64,000 bases of DNA from G038396625 sp038396625 (GCA_038396625.1 CP121688.1:1550001-1614000), one strand, 5' to 3'. Positions 28,290 through 43,452 are shown, counted from the stretch's first letter. The notes: generated by a model not told the origin, from the sequence alone. Numbers and translations: made by a program.

Positions 28290-28345
28290 GGAAGCTCAGC
28301 TAACGCTGAGAAAGGAGTTACAACGAAATCAAAGATTTCTGTAAC
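28290..28345 (+). repeat. Two-hairpin spacer repeat, copy 1
   Basis: CTCAGC-TAAC-GCTGAG and GAAATC-AAA-GATTTC hairpins joined by AAAGGAGTTACAAC. Related copies are at 41344-41397, 48350-48405 and 52093-52146, with loop changes that keep the stems. Confidence 0.75.
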
Positions 28346-28404
28346 GTCCATTTTGTACCTTGAAAACTGAACAATGTAGAGAACAAGCAAAACATACAAT
28401 TTCT

Positions 28405-31466
<3,062 letters not shown>

Positions 31467-31608
31467 AGAAACACTCTAACATTGTTCAGTTTTGAAGGTA
31501 CATGTTGCTTCACAAAATGTACCGGCGCCAACTAAATTCCAAAATTATCATTTTGAAATTTCGCTTGCTTAAAGGTATATAAAGTTTGAGAAAAACACAA
31601 AATATATC

Positions 31609-31696
31609 TTGACAAAACAAAGCATACATGGTAAGATATTAATTGTCGTCGGTTAAGATAAAACATATTGACAAAAGGTTAAAAATGTGTTAATAT
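31609..31696 (+). promoter_or_regulatory. Tandem promoters in front of 5S rRNA (rrnA)
   Basis: First: TTGACA 31609-31614 and TAAGAT 31632-31637. Second: TTGACA 31668-31673 and TAATAT 31691-31696. Both have perfect 17-bp spacers and are followed by TTGTCG or TTGTCC. They lie between 23S and 5S and should drive 5S separately from the main operon promoters. Confidence 0.8.
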
Positions 31697-31719
31697 ATAT
31701 CTTGTCCCACGAAACTATA

Positions 31720-31835
31720 TCCAGTGACAACAGCGAAGGGGTCACACCTGTTCCCATACCGAACACAGCAGTTAAGCCCTTCAGCGCTGATGGTACTTAG
31801 GCGGAAGCGCCTTGGGAGAGTAGGTCGTCGCTGGT
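31720..31835 (+). rRNA. 5S ribosomal RNA (rrnA)
   Basis: About 116 nt. CCAGTGAC pairs with GTCGCTGG to close helix I; the conserved CCATACCGAACACAG block is inside. A terminator follows directly, so this operon carries no distal tRNA genes. Confidence 0.96.
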
Positions 31836-31847
31836 TTGAACTTTAAA

Positions 31848-31890
31848 GAAGAATCCAGAATGAATTTTTTCATTCTGGATTCTTTTTTTA
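31848..31890 (+). terminator. rrnA terminator
   Basis: AGAATCCAGAATG and CATTCTGGATTCT form a 13-bp stem, followed by a run of seven T residues. Confidence 0.95.
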
Positions 31891-32013
31891 AAAAAATTTA
31901 TAATTTAATTGATATATATAATAACTTTTCTCTTATAGATGTATGTTGTATGATAAGAAAAGAAACATGTTTTAGAGAACGGGTTGGAAAACTCTTTATG
32001 GAGGTAGAATTTC

Positions 32014-33399
32014 ATGTTGAGTAAGTATTTAGAGCAAATATTAGGGTTGTATGAAAAAACAGATGCTGTCTTAATTACAGATAGAAATGGATTTGTTGAA
32101 TATTCAACTATGATTTCATCTGATATCAATAACTTTAAAAATGCAGAGGTAACAGGGAGACATATTTTAGAAATATACCCCAATCTTACGGAAGAAACTA
32201 GTAGTGTTATGAGAGTCTTGAAAAATGGTAAGCCATTGATTAATGAGAAACAGAAAGCTATTAACTATAAAGGTGAAACGATTTATCTATTGAACGCCAC
32301 ATTTCCTATAAAAGCAAACCATGAAATAATCGGTGTAATAGAGGCATCTGTTTTTTTAGATGAAGTCTTTAAAAGTGATGTGATTCAGACAAAGGATCTG
32401 AATGTAAAAAGTCAAACAGATCTTTATACACTAGAGGATATCATTACAAATAATGATAAGTTGCTTGATATTAAAAGTAAAGTGAGAAGGATTGCAGTGA
32501 CAAATTCTCCGGTTCTGATTGTAGGAGAAACTGGAACAGGAAAAGAATTGTTTGCTCAGTCTATTCATAGCCATAGCAACAGATCTGAAGGACCCTTTGT
32601 TTCTCAAAATTGTGCCGCGATTCCTAATTCACTTCTTGAAAGTATTCTCTTTGGAACTGTTAAAGGTAGCTATACGGATGCACAAGACAGAAAGGGGCTA
32701 TTTGAAATAGCCAACCATGGAACTATTTTTCTTGATGAAATTAATTCTATGGACATTGCTATGCAGTCAAAAATATTAAAGGTTCTTGAAGAAAAAAAGA
32801 TAAGAAGAGTGGGAGAATCTAAAGATATTTATATAGATGTAAGAATTGTTTCTGCAATGAATGAAGATCCTATAAAAGCAATAGAAGCAAATAAAATTAG
32901 AGAAGATTTATTTTATAGAATTGGAGTAGTACAAATAAATCTGCCACCTCTTAGAGAAAGAAAAGAAGATATCACAATTCTTTCAGATTACTTTATAAAA
33001 AAATATAATTATGAAATGAGAAGAAATATTTTTGGTCTAAGTGACTTAGTAAAAAACTTATTTGATAGCTATAACTGGCCAGGAAATGTAAGAGAGTTGA
33101 AAAATATTATAGAAGGTGCTTTTAACGTAGCACAAGCAAATATCATAACTATGCAAGATATTCCAGAATTTATGTTCAACCAACGCGCAAAAGAAAATGA
33201 TCTTCATAGCATAACTAATAATCTTTCACTACCAGAGCGAATGGCTAATTATGAAAAGAAAATGATCGTTATGGCAATAAATGAATCAAGAAATTTGATA
33301 GAAGCAGCAAAAAAGCTGAAAATTTCAAGGCAATCACTTCAGTATAAACTAAATAAATATAATCTTTTAGACAAATTTAAAATTTCTATAAAAAGGTAA
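32014..33399 (+). CDS. Sigma-54-dependent transcriptional activator, RocR-like
   Basis: 461 residues in RocR order. An N-terminal PAS-type sensor (about 12-120) starts 'YEKTDAVLITDRNGFVEYS'. The AAA+ domain has Walker A 'GETGTGKELFAQSIHSHSNR' (about 170-190) and Walker B 'GTIFLDEINSMD'. A C-terminal Fis-type HTH reads 'NLIEAAKKLKISRQSLQYKLNKYNL'. The loop that contacts sigma-54, normally GAFTGA, reads GSYTDA, an unusual variant. GGAGG is 9 bases before the ATG. The next gene is rocB behind a -24/-12 promoter, so this protein most likely activates rocB. By analogy with Bacillus the inducer would be ornithine or a related amino acid, which is an inference. Confidence 0.9.
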   Translation: MLSKYLEQILGLYEKTDAVLITDRNGFVEYSTMISSDINNFKNAEVTGRHILEIYPNLTEETSSVMRVLKNGKPLINEKQKAINYKGETIYLLNATFPIKANHEIIGVIEASVFLDEVFKSDVIQTKDLNVKSQTDLYTLEDIITNNDKLLDIKSKVRRIAVTNSPVLIVGETGTGKELFAQSIHSHSNRSEGPFVSQNCAAIPNSLLESILFGTVKGSYTDAQDRKGLFEIANHGTIFLDEINSMDIAMQSKILKVLEEKKIRRVGESKDIYIDVRIVSAMNEDPIKAIEANKIREDLFYRIGVVQINLPPLRERKEDITILSDYFIKKYNYEMRRNIFGLSDLVKNLFDSYNWPGNVRELKNIIEGAFNVAQANIITMQDIPEFMFNQRAKENDLHSITNNLSLPERMANYEKKMIVMAINESRNLIEAAKKLKISRQSLQYKLNKYNLLDKFKISIKR

Positions 33400-33412
33400 A
33401 AATTTTCTAATA

Positions 33413-33476
33413 AAGGGTAAAAACAAGGCAAATTTTTTTTATAATTTAAAAAAAAATTGCCTTGTTTTTACCTTTT
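33413..33476 (+). terminator. Long terminator after the rocR-like gene
   Basis: AAGGGTAAAAACAAGGCAA and its inverted copy TTGCCTTGTTTTTACCTTT enclose A/T-tracts. It forms a long perfect stem and separates the regulator from rocB transcription. The AAATTTTTTTT tract inside the hairpin also gives U-richness. Confidence 0.85.
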
Positions 33477-33579
33477 CCTTAATTTGTTTAATCTATTAGT
33501 TTTAAAAAATAGGGCCCAAAAGCATTAGAATATAAGGTTTTTAATTTATTATATATAGTGTAAGTTTTCAAAGTAAAAA

Positions 33580-33595
33580 TGGCATGTTTTTTGCA
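33580..33595 (+). promoter_or_regulatory. Sigma-54 (-24/-12) promoter of rocB
   Basis: TGGCATGTTTTTTGCA matches the consensus TGGCAC-N5-TTGCA with correct spacing, 160 bp before rocB and downstream of the sigma-54 activator gene. Enhancer sites for the activator were not identified in the 100 bp upstream. Confidence 0.92.
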
Positions 33596-33756
33596 ATAAT
33601 AACATTAAAGTAAAAATAAAAAACTTATACGATGCACTTAAAATTTTAAAGATAAAGAAGCGTATTTTTGATATATTTTTATAAATTATGATTCTTTACA
33701 CATTAAAATAATTTTTATGCAATAAATTATCTATTATAAACAAGGAGGAATATTAT

Positions 33757-35415
33757 ATGTATTTGAACTGTTATGAAGAAGTAAAAAAAATTACGAAAGA
33801 GTTGGTTGCTATACCAAGCATCGTAAGAGAGGGCAAGGGAGAAACAAATTGTGCACAAAAAATATATGATTATTATATGGAACTTGATTATTTTAAAAAG
33901 TATCCTAATCAAGTGAAAATGGTAAAAACTATAGATGATTTTGTGGATAGACATAGTACATATGCGTATGTAAAAGGTACAAAAGGGCAGTCTAACAAAA
34001 CGATTATACTTATTGGACATATAGATACCGTAGGAGTAGATGATTTTGGAGAAATTAAGGAATATGCGTTTTCTCCTGATAAATTACCGGAATTACTCCT
34101 TGGGATGAACGTAGATGAAGAAGTAAAAAAAGATATATTATCTAAAGAATATATGTTTGGGCGGGGAGCTCTAGATATGAAATCAGGGGTTGCAGGTCAT
34201 ATGTATTTAATTAAATATTTTTCGGAGCACCCTGAAGAACTTGATGGAAATATAGTGGCCTATGCTGAATGTGATGAGGAGGATAATTCACATGGAATTC
34301 TTACGGGATTAAAAGAATTTAAAAAATTAAAAGAACAAGAAGGTTTTGAATATATTGCATGTATTAATGCAGATTACTCAACAGGATATAATCTAACAGA
34401 TATTAATAGATATGTATACTTTGGAAGTATAGGAAAGCTCTTGCCATCTTTCTATGTAATAGGGAAAGAAACACATGTGGGTCAAGCATATGGAGGACTT
34501 GATCCTAACTTAATCATTGCAGAGCTTACAAAGCTAATAGAGTTAAATACAGAGCTTTGTGATGAAGCACAAGGAGAAATCACCATTCCACCTATTTCAT
34601 TAAAACAATCAGATTTCAAGGAAGGATATACGGTCCAAACAGCTTTAGCTGCTTATGCTTATTATAACTTTTTTACCCATAGCATGTCTCCTGCGGATGT
34701 CATAAAGTTGTTTAGAGAAAAAGCAGTAGAAGCTTTTGAGAATGTGATAAAACATGTAAATGATTCATATAAAAAATATTGTCAAAAAAGTAAAGTTAAA
34801 TACATTAAATTGCCTTGGAAGAATAGAGTATATACATGGCAAGAAATGTATGATGAATTACAAGAAAAACATGGAGAAAAATTCACAAATTATATTTTTG
34901 ATTTTGCTAAAACACTTAATCAAAAAGAACCAACATTGGATTTAAGAATATTTAGTACAAAGGTTATTGAAGAAGCATGGAAATGGATGGAAAACAAATC
35001 TCCTGCAATTATTGTATTCTTTGGATCTGTTTTTTCTGCACGAATCGAAATGACGGGCAAAACTGAAAAAGAAAAGATGCTTTTGTCTGCAGTAAAACAA
35101 TCTATTGAAAAAGTACAAAAGCATTGTCAAAACCCTATCAAAATACGAATGTTTTATCCTTATATTTCAGATTCGAGTTTTATGGCATTGAGTGATGATG
35201 TAGAATCTATTGAAACTCTTGGAAAAAACATGCCATCATGGAAAACAAAATATTTCTACGATGTGAATGATGTATTGGCCATTAACGTACCTGTTGTAAA
35301 CATAGGAACCTTTGGAAAGGATGGGCATAAGATTACAGAAAGAGTTCATATGAGATACACATTTGAAAACGTGCCTAATATGACTTATATAGCGATCCGA
35401 CAGTTATTAAAATAA
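33757..35415 (+). CDS. rocB: M20 family peptidase, RocB type
   Basis: The 552 residues and overall sequence match RocB, a zinc-dependent M20 hydrolase encoded with arginine/ornithine breakdown genes in Bacillus. Its exact reaction is not settled. Metal ligands are seen in 'ILIGHIDTVG' (about 85-95), 'GRGALDMKSGVAGH' (about 138) and 'AECDEEDNSHG' (about 170). No signal peptide, so cytoplasmic. AAGGAGG precedes the ATG. It stands alone behind a sigma-54 promoter; rocA, rocC, rocD and rocF are not nearby. Located between two rRNA operons. Confidence 0.9.
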   Translation: MYLNCYEEVKKITKELVAIPSIVREGKGETNCAQKIYDYYMELDYFKKYPNQVKMVKTIDDFVDRHSTYAYVKGTKGQSNKTIILIGHIDTVGVDDFGEIKEYAFSPDKLPELLLGMNVDEEVKKDILSKEYMFGRGALDMKSGVAGHMYLIKYFSEHPEELDGNIVAYAECDEEDNSHGILTGLKEFKKLKEQEGFEYIACINADYSTGYNLTDINRYVYFGSIGKLLPSFYVIGKETHVGQAYGGLDPNLIIAELTKLIELNTELCDEAQGEITIPPISLKQSDFKEGYTVQTALAAYAYYNFFTHSMSPADVIKLFREKAVEAFENVIKHVNDSYKKYCQKSKVKYIKLPWKNRVYTWQEMYDELQEKHGEKFTNYIFDFAKTLNQKEPTLDLRIFSTKVIEEAWKWMENKSPAIIVFFGSVFSARIEMTGKTEKEKMLLSAVKQSIEKVQKHCQNPIKIRMFYPYISDSSFMALSDDVESIETLGKNMPSWKTKYFYDVNDVLAINVPVVNIGTFGKDGHKITERVHMRYTFENVPNMTYIAIRQLLK

Positions 35416-35702
35416 TGAGAAATAAATATAAACTTTAAAGATATAAGCGGTATAAGCTAAAAACCTAAAGAGGCTTTGCCGCTTTCTCTATATAAAATAA
35501 AACTTAACTCAGATGGGACTTCAATTTGATCTGAACTGCAGCTCTGTAAGTGCCCTTTAGGGTAAAGTGCCCTTTAGGGTAAAGGTATTTAGGGGTTATA
35601 CAACACTTGTTTCTTCCCTTAAAGTAGCGAAAATCTTAGAGTTGTTACTTATTAAACAACAATTGTACTATAGATATAAAACATATATCAACAAAAAATA
35701 AG
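35416..35702. other. Intergenic region after rocB with a 17-bp tandem repeat
   Basis: No gene is visible. GTGCCCTTTAGGGTAAA occurs twice back to back at 35550-35566 and 35567-35583; each unit holds a CCCT-TT-AGGG mini-hairpin. No clear terminator for rocB is seen, although AAAGAGGCTTTGCCGCTTT near 35466 could form a weak hairpin. Confidence 0.5.
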
Positions 35703-35900
35703 TTGACAAAAACTAAGTTAGATGGCATAATAGATTTTGTCCCTTTAAAAGGGATGGGATAATATAAAATTAAAAGAATAAATTAACAGTTGACTTCAAA
35801 TAATATACATGGTAAGATATATCTTGTCGCCGCAAAAGAGCAACACCTAAAAATTAGCAATAAAAAAGTGGTTGACATAAAAGAGAAACTATGTTATGAT
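35703..35900 (+). promoter_or_regulatory. rrnB promoters P1-P3
   Basis: P1: TTGACA 35703-35708 with CATAAT 35726-35731. P2: TTGACT 35790-35795 with TAAGAT 35813-35818. P3: TTGACA 35872-35877 with TATGAT 35895-35900. Each spacer is 17 bp. TTGTC, TTGTCG and GTCGTC follow the respective -10 boxes. Confidence 0.87.
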
Positions 35901-35999
35901 AAGTAAGTCGTCAAAACACGACAAAACAAAATTGGTCTTTGAAAACTACACAGTGTAAGAAATTAAGCCAGCAATTTATGAAATAAACCTCGAAGATTT

Positions 36000-37536
<1,537 letters not shown>

Positions 37537-37715
37537 TTGGCTTAACTTACACTGTATAGTTTTGAAAGACCAATGTGTTAGTTGTTAAACATTTAGAAGT
37601 TAGTCGTAAAAGATCCTCAAGAAGGATTTCGATAGCACTAATGACTAACCACTAACTCATAAAGTGTACCTTGAAAACTGAACAATGTAGAGAACAAGCA
37701 AAACATACAATTTCT

Positions 37716-40777
<3,062 letters not shown>

Positions 40778-40919
40778 AGAAACACTCTAACATTGTTCAG
40801 TTTTGAAGGTACATGTTGCTTCACAAAATGTACCGGCGCCAACCAAATTCCAAAATTATCATTTTGAAATTTCGGTTGCTTAAAGGTATATAAAGTTTGA
40901 GAAAAACACAAAATATATC

Positions 40920-41007
40920 TTGACAAAACAAAGCATACATGGTAAGATATTAATTGTCGTCGGTTAAGATAAAACATATTGACAAAAGGTTAAAAATGTG
41001 TTAATAT
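40920..41007 (+). promoter_or_regulatory. Tandem promoters in front of 5S and the tRNA array (rrnB)
   Basis: TTGACA-17-TAAGAT and TTGACA-17-TAATAT as in rrnA. Here they would drive the 5S gene plus a 16-tRNA array with no terminator visible until 42748. Confidence 0.8.
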
Positions 41008-41030
41008 ATATCTTGTCCCACGAAACTAAA

Positions 41031-41146
41031 TCCAGTGACAACAGCGAAGGGGTCACACCTGTTCCCATACCGAACACAGCAGTTAAGCCCTTCAGCGCTG
41101 ATGGTACTTAGGCGGAAGCGCCTTGGGAGAGTAGGTCGTCGCTGGT
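41031..41146 (+). rRNA. 5S ribosomal RNA (rrnB)
   Basis: Same as the rrnA 5S, followed 8 bp later by tRNA-Asn rather than a terminator. Confidence 0.96.
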
Positions 41147-41154
41147 TTAGGTAT

Positions 41155-41229
41155 TCCTGAGTAGCTCAATGGTGGAGCACCCGGCTGTTAACCGGTAGGT
41201 TGAGGGTTCGAGTCCCCCCTCAGGAGCCA
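41155..41229 (+). tRNA. tRNA-Asn(GTT)
   Basis: 75 nt, CCA encoded; acceptor TCCTGAG/CTCAGGA. First gene of the rrnB array. Confidence 0.96.
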
Positions 41230-41234
41230 AAAAT

Positions 41235-41323
41235 GCCGGGGTGGCGGAACTGGCAGACGCACAGGACTTAAAATCCTGCGGTCCTTCAAGACCGTACCGG
41301 TTCGATTCCGGTCCCCGGCACCA
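41235..41323 (+). tRNA. tRNA-Leu(TAA)
   Basis: 89 nt with a long variable arm (GGTCCTTCAAGACC region); acceptor GCCGGGG/CCCCGGC; anticodon loop CTTAAAA. Confidence 0.96.
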
Positions 41324-41343
41324 ATTCCTAATAAAAAATCATA

Positions 41344-41397
41344 AGGAAACTCAGCTATTGCTGAGCAAGGAATTAAAACGAAATCGCAGATTTCAAT
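41344..41397 (+). repeat. Two-hairpin spacer repeat, copy 2
   Basis: CTCAGC-TATT-GCTGAG and GAAATC-GCA-GATTTC; same design as the copies in the 16S-23S spacers of rrnA and rrnC. Lies between tRNA-Leu and tRNA-fMet. Confidence 0.75.
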
Positions 41398-41411
41398 AAT
41401 TTCATTAATAT

Positions 41412-41487
<76 letters not shown>

Positions 41488-41490
41488 AAT

Positions 41491-41567
41491 GGCGGCGTAG
41501 CTTAGCTGGCTAGAGCGTCCGGTTCATACCCGGAAGGTCGGTGGTTCGAGTCCACTCGCCGCTACCA
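41491..41567 (+). tRNA. Elongator tRNA-Met(CAT)
   Basis: 77 nt; GGCGGCG pairs with CGCCGCT (G1-U72 wobble), loop TTCATAC. Closely resembles the Bacillus elongator tRNA-Met. Absent from the rrnC array. Confidence 0.9.
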
Positions 41568-41579
41568 TTAAATTTATAA

Positions 41580-41654
41580 GGCCCATTGGTCAAGCGGTCA
41601 AGACACCGCCCTTTCACGGCGGTAACCCGGGTTCGATTCCCGGATGGGTCACCA
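41580..41654 (+). tRNA. tRNA-Glu(TTC)
   Basis: 75 nt; GGCCCAT pairs with ATGGGTC; anticodon loop CTTTCAC. Confidence 0.96.
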
Positions 41655-41660
41655 AAAATT

Positions 41661-41736
41661 GGGCGCATAGCTCAGCTGGGAGAGCACCTGCCTTACAAGC
41701 AGGGGGTCATAGGTTCGATCCCTATTGCGCCCACCA
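41661..41736 (+). tRNA. tRNA-Val(TAC)
   Basis: 76 nt; acceptor GGGCGCA/TGCGCCC; loop CTTACAA. Confidence 0.97.
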
Positions 41737-41741
41737 ATTTT

Positions 41742-41818
41742 GGCCCGGTAGTTCAGTTGGTTAGAATGCCAGCCTGTCACGCTGGAGGTCGAGGGTTCGA
41801 GCCCCTTCCGGGTCGCCA
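41742..41818 (+). tRNA. tRNA-Asp(GTC)
   Basis: 77 nt; acceptor GGCCCGG/CCGGGTC; loop CTGTCAC; discriminator G before CCA. Confidence 0.97.
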
Positions 41819-41854
41819 ATTTAAAATTAAAATAAGATCATAAAGTAATTATGT

Positions 41855-41929
41855 GCTGGTGTGGCTCAACGGTAGAGCAGCTGACTTGTAATCAGCAGGT
41901 TGGGGGTTCGATTCCCTTCGCCAGCTCCA
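41855..41929 (+). tRNA. tRNA-Thr(TGT)
   Basis: 75 nt; acceptor GCTGGTG/CGCCAGC; loop CTTGTAA. Confidence 0.96.
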
Positions 41930-41941
41930 CAAAACAAACAT

Positions 41942-42026
41942 GGAGGGGTTCCCGAGTGGCCAAAGGGGGCGGACTGTAAATCCGTTAGCTGAGCTTTCGA
42001 TGGTTCGAATCCATCTCCCTCCACCA
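41942..42026 (+). tRNA. tRNA-Tyr(GTA)
   Basis: 85 nt with a long variable arm; acceptor GGAGGGG/CTCCCTCC region; loop CTGTAAA. Confidence 0.96.
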
Positions 42027-42030
42027 AACA

Positions 42031-42056
42031 TGCGGAAGTGGCTCAGTGGTATAAGC
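42031..42056 (+). pseudogene. Truncated tRNA-Gly 5' fragment (rrnB array)
   Basis: The first 20 bases are identical to those of the intact tRNA-Gly(GCC) that starts 120 bp downstream at 42151. The match then breaks off and no anticodon or 3' half follows. The ~100 bp between fragment and intact gene has no tRNA structure. Confidence 0.8.
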
Positions 42057-42150
42057 AGAGAACGAAAATCTACGATTTTGTGTGAATCGCTTAGTTGTAT
42101 CGTCACTAATGGGCAATAAGCAAGAAAGAAGTTTTAAATACAAATTACAT

Positions 42151-42225
42151 GCGGAAGTGGCTCAGTGGTAGAGCATCGCCTTGCCAAGGCGAGGGTCGCG
42201 AGTTCGAATCTCGTCTTCCGCTCCA
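42151..42225 (+). tRNA. tRNA-Gly(GCC)
   Basis: 75 nt; acceptor GCGGAAG/CTTCCGC; loop TTGCCAA. Its 5' end is duplicated 120 bp upstream. Confidence 0.96.
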
Positions 42226-42233
42226 CAAAACAT

Positions 42234-42307
42234 GCGGATGTAGTTCAATGGTAGAACTTCAGCCTTCCAAGCTGATAGCGTGGGTTCGATTCCCATCATC
42301 CGCTCCA
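42234..42307 (+). tRNA. tRNA-Gly(TCC)
   Basis: 74 nt; acceptor GCGGATG/CATCCGC; loop CTTCCAA. Confidence 0.96.
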
Positions 42308-42313
42308 TGATAT

Positions 42314-42390
42314 GGTGGATGTAGTCAAGTGGTTAAGACACAGGATTGTGGCTCCTGCATTCGTGGGTTCGAATCCCATCATCCACCCCA
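42314..42390 (+). tRNA. tRNA-His(GTG)
   Basis: 77 nt counting the encoded G-1 that pairs with C73; acceptor GTGGATG/CATCCAC; loop TTGTGGC. Only in the rrnB array. Confidence 0.95.
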
Positions 42391-42401
42391 TTTAAAAATA
42401 T

Positions 42402-42477
42402 TGGGGTATAGCCAAGTCGGTAAGGCACCAGACTTTGACTCTGGCATGCGTAGGTTCGAGTCCTGCTACCCCAGCCA
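42402..42477 (+). tRNA. tRNA-Gln(TTG)
   Basis: 76 nt; acceptor TGGGGTA/TACCCCA; loop CTTTGAC. Confidence 0.96.
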
Positions 42478-42480
42478 TAT

Positions 42481-42556
42481 GACCCATTAGCTCAGTTGGT
42501 AGAGCACTTGACTTTTAATCAAGGTGTCCCGCGTTCGAGCCGCGGATGGGTCACCA
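42481..42556 (+). tRNA. tRNA-Lys(TTT)
   Basis: 76 nt; acceptor GACCCAT/ATGGGTC; loop CTTTTAA. Confidence 0.97.
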
Positions 42557-42562
42557 AATTAC

Positions 42563-42637
<75 letters not shown>

Positions 42638-42658
42638 TTTTTTTATTAAGATAAATAT

Positions 42659-42735
42659 GCGCTCATAGCTCAGCTGGATAGAGTGTCTGACTACGAATCA
42701 GAAGGTCGGGAGTTCGAATCTCTCTGGGCGCACCA
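42659..42735 (+). tRNA. tRNA-Arg(ACG)
   Basis: 77 nt; acceptor GCGCTCA/TGGGCGC with one G-U pair; loop CTACGAA. Last gene of the rrnB array; rrnC instead has Arg(TCT). Confidence 0.96.
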
Positions 42736-42747
42736 GTAAAATCAAGA

Positions 42748-42780
42748 GTTCCAAGACATAATGTCTTGGAACCTTTTTGG
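42748..42780 (+). terminator. rrnB/tRNA array terminator
   Basis: GTTCCAAGACAT/ATGTCTTGGAAC perfect hairpin followed by CCTTTTT. The ISL3-type remnant abuts its end. Confidence 0.93.
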
Positions 42781-43452
42781 GTTCTATGTCAATAGTTGGG
42801 GTGGGTATTCTCTAGAATGCCTGCCTTTTCTATTATACAATGATACTAGAGCGTCCTGAATTTCCTTTAAACTCATCAATGGATAGTACCTCCGGTAAAG
42901 AATGAAGAGAATACTGAATGTGATTAAAAATTCGATTAACAGTATGCATTGAAATGTTAAGTCTATTAACTACGCTAAGGACAGTATAATTATTTTTTAA
43001 TTCTGCTATAGCATAAGCTACTAAGCGATTTGTCATTCTGTGATAACGAGGAAGAAAATCGAGATGTTCATAAAACTTTTTACCACAAGAACAAACATAA
43101 CGACGTTTTCTGAAAAAAAGATAAGTATTTTTAAATTGAATAGGTAGATCTTTGATACGCTGAGATCTATAGTGGTGTATCTTAGTAGTTACTAACCCAC
43201 AAACAGGGCATTTATGAGGACGTACCTTTGTCTCAATATGAATTTCAATATGAGAAGAATTGTTAATGACTTTTTTTACAAAAATCCCTTTTAAATTTAA
43301 TAGAAAATTGATATGATTATTATGCACTTATTGAATGCCTCCTTTAATTTGGTGTGAGCAACTATATTTTAGCAGGCATTCTTAATAAGTGCTTTATTTT
43401 TTTGCAAAAAGTAAATGTTAGGGATTTATTACCCAACATTTATTATAGAACC
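42780..43452 (-). mobile_element. Internally deleted ISL3-family element
   Basis: The left end GGTTCTATGTCAATAGTTGGGG and right end ...ACCCAACATTTATTATAGAACC are imperfect terminal inverted repeats. Inside are an inverted AGAATGCCTGC/GCAGGCATTCT pair and only the 5' part of a transposase gene. I could not find a matching 8-bp target duplication. The element seems unable to move by itself. Confidence 0.6.
42833..43327 (-). pseudogene. ISL3 family transposase, N-terminal part only
   Basis: The 164 codons carry the zinc-binding part of ISL3 transposases ('HKCPVCGLVTTKIHHYRSQRIKDLP' and 'RRYVCSCGKKFYEHLDFLPRYHRMT') and the HTH segment ('YTVLSVVNRLNISMHTVNRIFNHI'). They end just after the first catalytic region 'LSIDEFKGN', where about 240 residues of the DDE domain are missing. 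GTG start with GGAGG upstream. The normal family length is about 400 residues, so this is a deletion derivative and should be inactive. Confidence 0.82.

Noticed and set aside
28290..28345. CRISPR-like repeats in the spacers
   Set aside because: Copies are dispersed, not regularly spaced, and no cas gene is present in the window.
31836..32024. 62-codon frame after the rrnA 5S gene
   Set aside because: Begins inside the rrnA terminator, has no ribosome binding site, and overlaps the start of the sigma-54 activator gene.
32158..33399. The GSYTDA motif as proof that the activator is dead
   Set aside because: All other AAA+ and HTH motifs are intact and an excellent target promoter is adjacent, so inactivity cannot be claimed from the sequence.
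41586..42106. Frames across the tRNA arrays (also 52167-53112)
   Set aside because: They are built from tRNA genes; peptides such as SSAGRAPALQAGG are translated tRNA and recur in wrong annotations.
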